A stretch of DNA of 7,874 bases. It comes from Deltaproteobacteria bacterium. Its GTDB lineage: Bacteria; Desulfobacterota; Desulfobacteria; Desulfobacterales; JAUVVS01. The stretch's first letter is position 1; every line of letters starts with the position of its first letter. The translations under genes and the position numbers were made by a program. The notes under the pieces were generated by a model that was not told the DNA's origin, did not search any database, and saw nothing but the letters and a program-made list of their open reading frames with translations. Of the stretch, positions 4,793 to 7,874 are shown piece by piece. The DNA lies in contig JAUVVS010000079.1 of the NCBI GenBank assembly GCA_030604545.1, positions 1 through 7,874 on the forward strand, read 5' to 3'.

Positions 4793-5500
4793 ATGAATGA
4801 GCAATTGGCAAAAAAAATCCAAACTCTGGCTAAATGGATGTATGAAAGCCGCTATCTGGTTGTTTTTACCGGAGCCGGAATTAGTACTGAATCAGGATTG
4901 CCCGATTTCAGGGGGCCTGATGGGGTGTGGACACGCCAGGACAAAGGACTCCCGCCGAAACCGATTCGTAAGCCATGGGATTCAGTCGAGCCGAATAACG
5001 GCCATCTTGCTATTACTGAACTCCAAAAGATAGGAAAATTAAAATTTCTGATTTCACAGAATGTAGACAACCTCCATTTAAAATCCGGGATACGAGATGA
5101 ACTGCTGGCTGAGCTTCATGGAAACATTACAAAACTTCGATGCACGCAATGCCAAAACACTATTAACAAGTCTGCCGGGCAAACGATTTGCCAATGCGGA
5201 GGTTCCTTGGCCTCCAGTGTGGTTGATTTTGGTCAGTCTCTTCCGGAAAAGGATCTTATGTTATCATTTGAGCACTCAAGTAAGAGCGATCTTTTTATAG
5301 CTGCCGGTTCCAGCCTCGTGGTAACACCTGCAGCTGATATGCCTAAAGAGGCACTTCATGCCGGCGCCAAGCTTGCCATCATTAATCAAGGCGAAACTCC
5401 TTTTGACCGCTATGCTCATTTGAGATTCCATGAAAGTATTAGTGAAGTACTCCCCAAGGCAGTGAAAAAATTGAAAAGATTAATGGGTCTATATGAATAA
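4793..5500 (+). CDS. Sir2-family NAD-dependent protein deacylase, SIRT6/7-like
   Basis: A 235-residue sirtuin, short and without extra domains. It uses NAD+ to remove acyl groups from protein lysines, giving nicotinamide and O-acyl-ADP-ribose; some members ADP-ribosylate. Motifs in order: NAD-binding 'GAGISTESGLPDFRG' (27-41), 'GPDGVWT' (41-47), 'SQNVDNLH' (88-95), catalytic His109 in 'ELHGN', zinc-ribbon cysteines Cys117, Cys120, Cys133 and Cys135, 'GSSLVVTPA' (172-180) and 'AIINQGETPFD' (195-205). The 'GPxGVWT', 'LAELHGN' and 'SLPEKDL' segments resemble eukaryotic SIRT6/SIRT7 (class IV) more than CobB. The last zinc pair is spaced C-x-C instead of the usual C-x-x-C. The start is taken at ATG 4793; its ribosome-binding site is weak (GGGA, 4778-4781), and no in-frame start lies between it and the HD gene's stop. 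The end overlaps tadA by eight bases. Confidence 0.93.
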   Translation: MNEQLAKKIQTLAKWMYESRYLVVFTGAGISTESGLPDFRGPDGVWTRQDKGLPPKPIRKPWDSVEPNNGHLAITELQKIGKLKFLISQNVDNLHLKSGIRDELLAELHGNITKLRCTQCQNTINKSAGQTICQCGGSLASSVVDFGQSLPEKDLMLSFEHSSKSDLFIAAGSSLVVTPAADMPKEALHAGAKLAIINQGETPFDRYAHLRFHESISEVLPKAVKKLKRLMGLYE

Positions 5501-5948
5501 ACACATAGATTTTATGCAAATGGCTTTAGACGAAGCCAAAAAGGCTGATCTAAAAAAAGAAGTTCCCATAGGTGCAGTGCTCGTTGAAAAATCGGGCGAA
5601 ATTCTTTCTTTTGGCCATAATCAAACGATTAGCCATACAGATCCAACAGCACACGCAGAAATATTGTCATTGCGTGCAGCAGCTCAAAAAATTCTGAATT
5701 ACAGGTTGTTAAACACAACCCTGTATGTTACGATTGAGCCCTGTATTATGTGTATGGGAGCTATTATCCATGCTAGAGTATCAAGGGTTGTTTTTGGTGC
5801 AAGCGATCTTAAATGGGGAGCTGCCGGCTCTTTGTACGATTTATCAACTGATACCAGATTAAATCACAGGCCGGAAATTATAGGCGGTGTATGCCTTGAT
5901 GAGTGCAGGGCACTGATTCAAAAGTTTTTCAGCGCAAAACGAAAATAA
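5493..5948 (+). CDS. tadA: tRNA-specific adenosine-34 deaminase TadA
   Basis: A 151-residue zinc-dependent deaminase that converts A34 of the tRNA-Arg(ACG) anticodon to inosine in the cytosol, allowing one tRNA to read several arginine codons. The active site is complete: His54 and the proton-shuttle Glu56 in 'AHAEI', and the zinc ligands Cys84 and Cys87 in 'PCIMC' (83-87). Also typical are 'EVPIGAVLV' (23-31), the 'GHNQTISHTDPTAHAE' substrate-loop segment (41-56), 'ARVSRVVFGASD' (94-105) and the G-rich 'KWGAAGS' before the C-terminal helix. Length is normal for the family. The ATG at 5493 overlaps the sirtuin stop (ATGAATAA), which suggests translational coupling; the only ribosome-binding aid is a GGGT just upstream. 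A later in-frame ATG (5514) is less likely because it would cut the first helix. Guanine or cytosine deaminases share the fold, but the size and motif spacing favour TadA. Confidence 0.95.
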   Translation: MNKHIDFMQMALDEAKKADLKKEVPIGAVLVEKSGEILSFGHNQTISHTDPTAHAEILSLRAAAQKILNYRLLNTTLYVTIEPCIMCMGAIIHARVSRVVFGASDLKWGAAGSLYDLSTDTRLNHRPEIIGGVCLDECRALIQKFFSAKRK

Positions 5949-5962
5949 TCTTGTTAATAGTT

Positions 5963-6107
5963 ATTGTCCATCCGGAAGTGGTAGATTTTGGTTCAATTCA
6001 AGGCCGCAGCCCTTTTGTGACCGCAGTCGTAGTGTGCCTACGTCGAGGATCGCAAAAGGGCGAGAACGCAGTATTGGGCCAAAAGATGTCATTTCCGGAT
6101 GGACAAT
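5963..6107. repeat. 145-bp palindromic element between tadA and purA
   Basis: ATTGTCCATCCGGAA (5963-5977) is the exact inverse of TTCCGGATGGACAAT (6093-6107). The symmetry continues inward in one register about base 6035: TTTTGG (5986-5991) with CCAAAA (6079-6084); GCCCTTTTG (6009-6017) with CAAAAGGGC (6053-6061); and a central CGTAG (6028-6032) with CTACG (6038-6042). Mismatches exist but no indels are needed. The element is visibly more GC-rich than its flanks. TTGTTAA occurs on both sides (5951-5957 and 6107-6113), a possible trace of insertion. It resembles a REP/ERIC- or MITE-like mobile palindrome. In RNA it would form a long hairpin ending five bases before the purA Shine-Dalgarno sequence. 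It encodes nothing convincing. Confidence 0.8.
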
Positions 6108-6124
6108 TGTTAAAGGAGTTATAA

Positions 6125-7414
<1,290 letters not shown>

Positions 7415-7506
7415 TATTATGTGCAACATAACATTTTAGCTGTTTTAAAACAGGGCCGCTTCAAAGGTTGCTCCTCTAAAAGGCTAAATTGATACTGTGA
7501 AATGTA
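7415..7506. other. purA 3' region with small dyads, no clear terminator
   Basis: Two dyads follow the purA stop: TTATGT (7417-7422) with ACATAA (7426-7431), and the perfect 14-bp palindrome CTGTTTTAAAACAG (7440-7453). TTTAGC (7435-7440) also matches GCTAAA (7483-7488) in inverted orientation. None is followed by a T-run, so none is a canonical intrinsic terminator. purA transcripts may end by Rho or run into the tRNA. Confidence 0.35.
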
Positions 7507-7535
7507 TTGACAATTGATAAATAAAGGCATAAAAG
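7507..7535 (+). promoter_or_regulatory. Promoter of tRNA-Pro
   Basis: TTGACA (7507-7512) matches the -35 consensus exactly. With a 17-bp spacer the -10 is TAAAAG (7530-7535), four of six matches. A start near 7542 would leave a short 5' leader before the mature tRNA at 7548, as is usual for tRNA genes. Confidence 0.55.
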
Positions 7536-7547
7536 ATCCAACTGTGT

Positions 7548-7624
7548 CGGGACGTGGCTCAGCCTGGTAGAGCACAGCGTTCGGGACGCTGGGGTCGCTG
7601 GTTCAAATCCAGTCGTCCCGACCA
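7548..7624 (+). tRNA. tRNA-Pro, anticodon CGG
   Basis: A complete 77-nt cloverleaf. The acceptor stem is CGGGACG (7548-7554) with CGTCCCG (7614-7620), followed by discriminator A and an encoded CCA (7622-7624). The D stem is GCTC (7557-7560) with GAGC (7570-7573), with GG in the loop. The anticodon stem is CAGCG (7575-7579) with CGCTG (7587-7591), around the loop TTCGGGA. The anticodon is therefore CGG (7582-7584), decoding CCG proline, with G at position 37 as usual for tRNA-Pro. The variable loop has five bases. The T arm GCTGG-TTCAAAT-CCAGT has one G-T pair. Confidence 0.97.
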
Positions 7625-7641
7625 AGTAAAATCAATAACCT

Positions 7642-7668
7642 AGGCCGATTAAACAAATCGGCCTTTTT
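7642..7668 (+). terminator. Rho-independent terminator after tRNA-Pro
   Basis: AGGCCGATT (7642-7650) pairs perfectly with AATCGGCCT (7656-7664) across the loop AAACA, with five T residues at 7664-7668. It lies 17 bases after the tRNA CCA end and, with the promoter at 7507-7535, makes the tRNA its own transcription unit. Confidence 0.9.
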
Positions 7669-7698
7669 GATTATTTTGGAAAGGAAATCGATAACTAC

Positions 7699-7874
7699 AT
7701 GAAGAAAAAGCATCTTCCTATCATTCCATCTGAAAGATCGGATGACCTTCACAATCTGAAAATTGCAAACAACGCAGATCTGGTCCTATTCATGGCCGGC
7801 AATCAATTCATGGTGATGGACGAAATTATTTCTACCTTTCAGAAAAAATATCCGGATATTAAAAGGATTTTCTA
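7699..7874 (+). CDS. Partial gene: substrate-binding (ModA-like) protein, 5' end only
   Basis: The first 58 codons of a gene that runs off the right edge. The product starts MKKKHLPIIPSERSDDLH and continues 'NADLVLFMAGNQFMVMDEI' and 'STFQKKYPDIKRIFY'. The second part, a beta strand ('DLVLFMAGNQF') followed by a helix and 'FQKKYPDIK', is the typical opening of type-2 periplasmic binding proteins of the ModA/molybdate kind ('L.VF.A......I...F....P.I'). There is no signal peptide or lipobox before the fold, only a short charged leader, so the product may be cytosolic or a sensor domain. The start at ATG 7699 has GGAAAGGAA about 12 bases upstream, somewhat far. It follows the tRNA terminator and so begins a new unit. 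Specific function is not recognised. Confidence 0.6.
   Translation, partial: MKKKHLPIIPSERSDDLHNLKIANNADLVLFMAGNQFMVMDEIISTFQKKYPDIKRIF

Noticed and set aside
5903..6124. Plus-strand 73-codon ORF between tadA and purA
   Set aside because: It starts inside tadA in another frame and is mainly translation of the 145-bp palindrome.
6108..6124. Purine riboswitch upstream of purA
   Set aside because: The spacer is taken up by the simple palindrome; no three-way-junction aptamer pattern could be recognised.

Overview
The window looks like a chromosomal stretch from an AT-rich member of the Desulfobacterota, most likely the Desulfobacterales. This rests on the gene set, the protein character, and several degenerate intergenic repeats (CTCTGTGTTCTCCGTG-like, CCACTAAGGCAC-like and GAGTTTC tandem types) that I associate with such genomes. 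No rRNA or marker gene fixes the taxon.

Left part (1-1344). A sigma70-type promoter with both hexamers at consensus (TTGACA, 17 bp, TATAAT; 32-60) and a strong intrinsic terminator (305-339) bracket about 270 bases with no credible ORF but a perfect 13-bp long-range stem. This is the best candidate here for an undescribed small RNA. It carries unpaired CCTCC motifs complementary to Shine-Dalgarno sequences. Then, on the minus strand, come a GatB/YqeY-domain protein and a 41-codon ribbon-helix-helix (antitoxin-like) gene with its own promoter. Repeat debris lies between them.

Middle (1345-4169). A large minus-strand RND/MMPL-type exporter (807 aa) is followed by a 401-bp divergent intergenic region. 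That region holds a 26-bp near-perfect palindrome directly upstream of a consensus -10 box that faces the next gene.

Right part (4170-7874). A plus-strand cluster reads HD-domain hydrolase, SIRT6/7-like sirtuin, TadA tRNA adenosine deaminase (8-nt overlap with the sirtuin) and PurA adenylosuccinate synthetase. A 145-bp palindromic element sits between tadA and purA and ends just before the purA ribosome-binding site. A tRNA-Pro(CGG) with its own promoter and terminator follows. The window closes inside the 5' end of an unrecognised gene whose product resembles a substrate-binding (ModA-like) protein without a signal peptide.

The housekeeping functions (tRNA wobble editing, AMP synthesis from IMP, a proline tRNA, YqeY) suggest core chromosome, not an island. 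The novelty is mostly in non-coding structure: the candidate sRNA, the palindromic element before purA, and the putative operator at 4001-4026.
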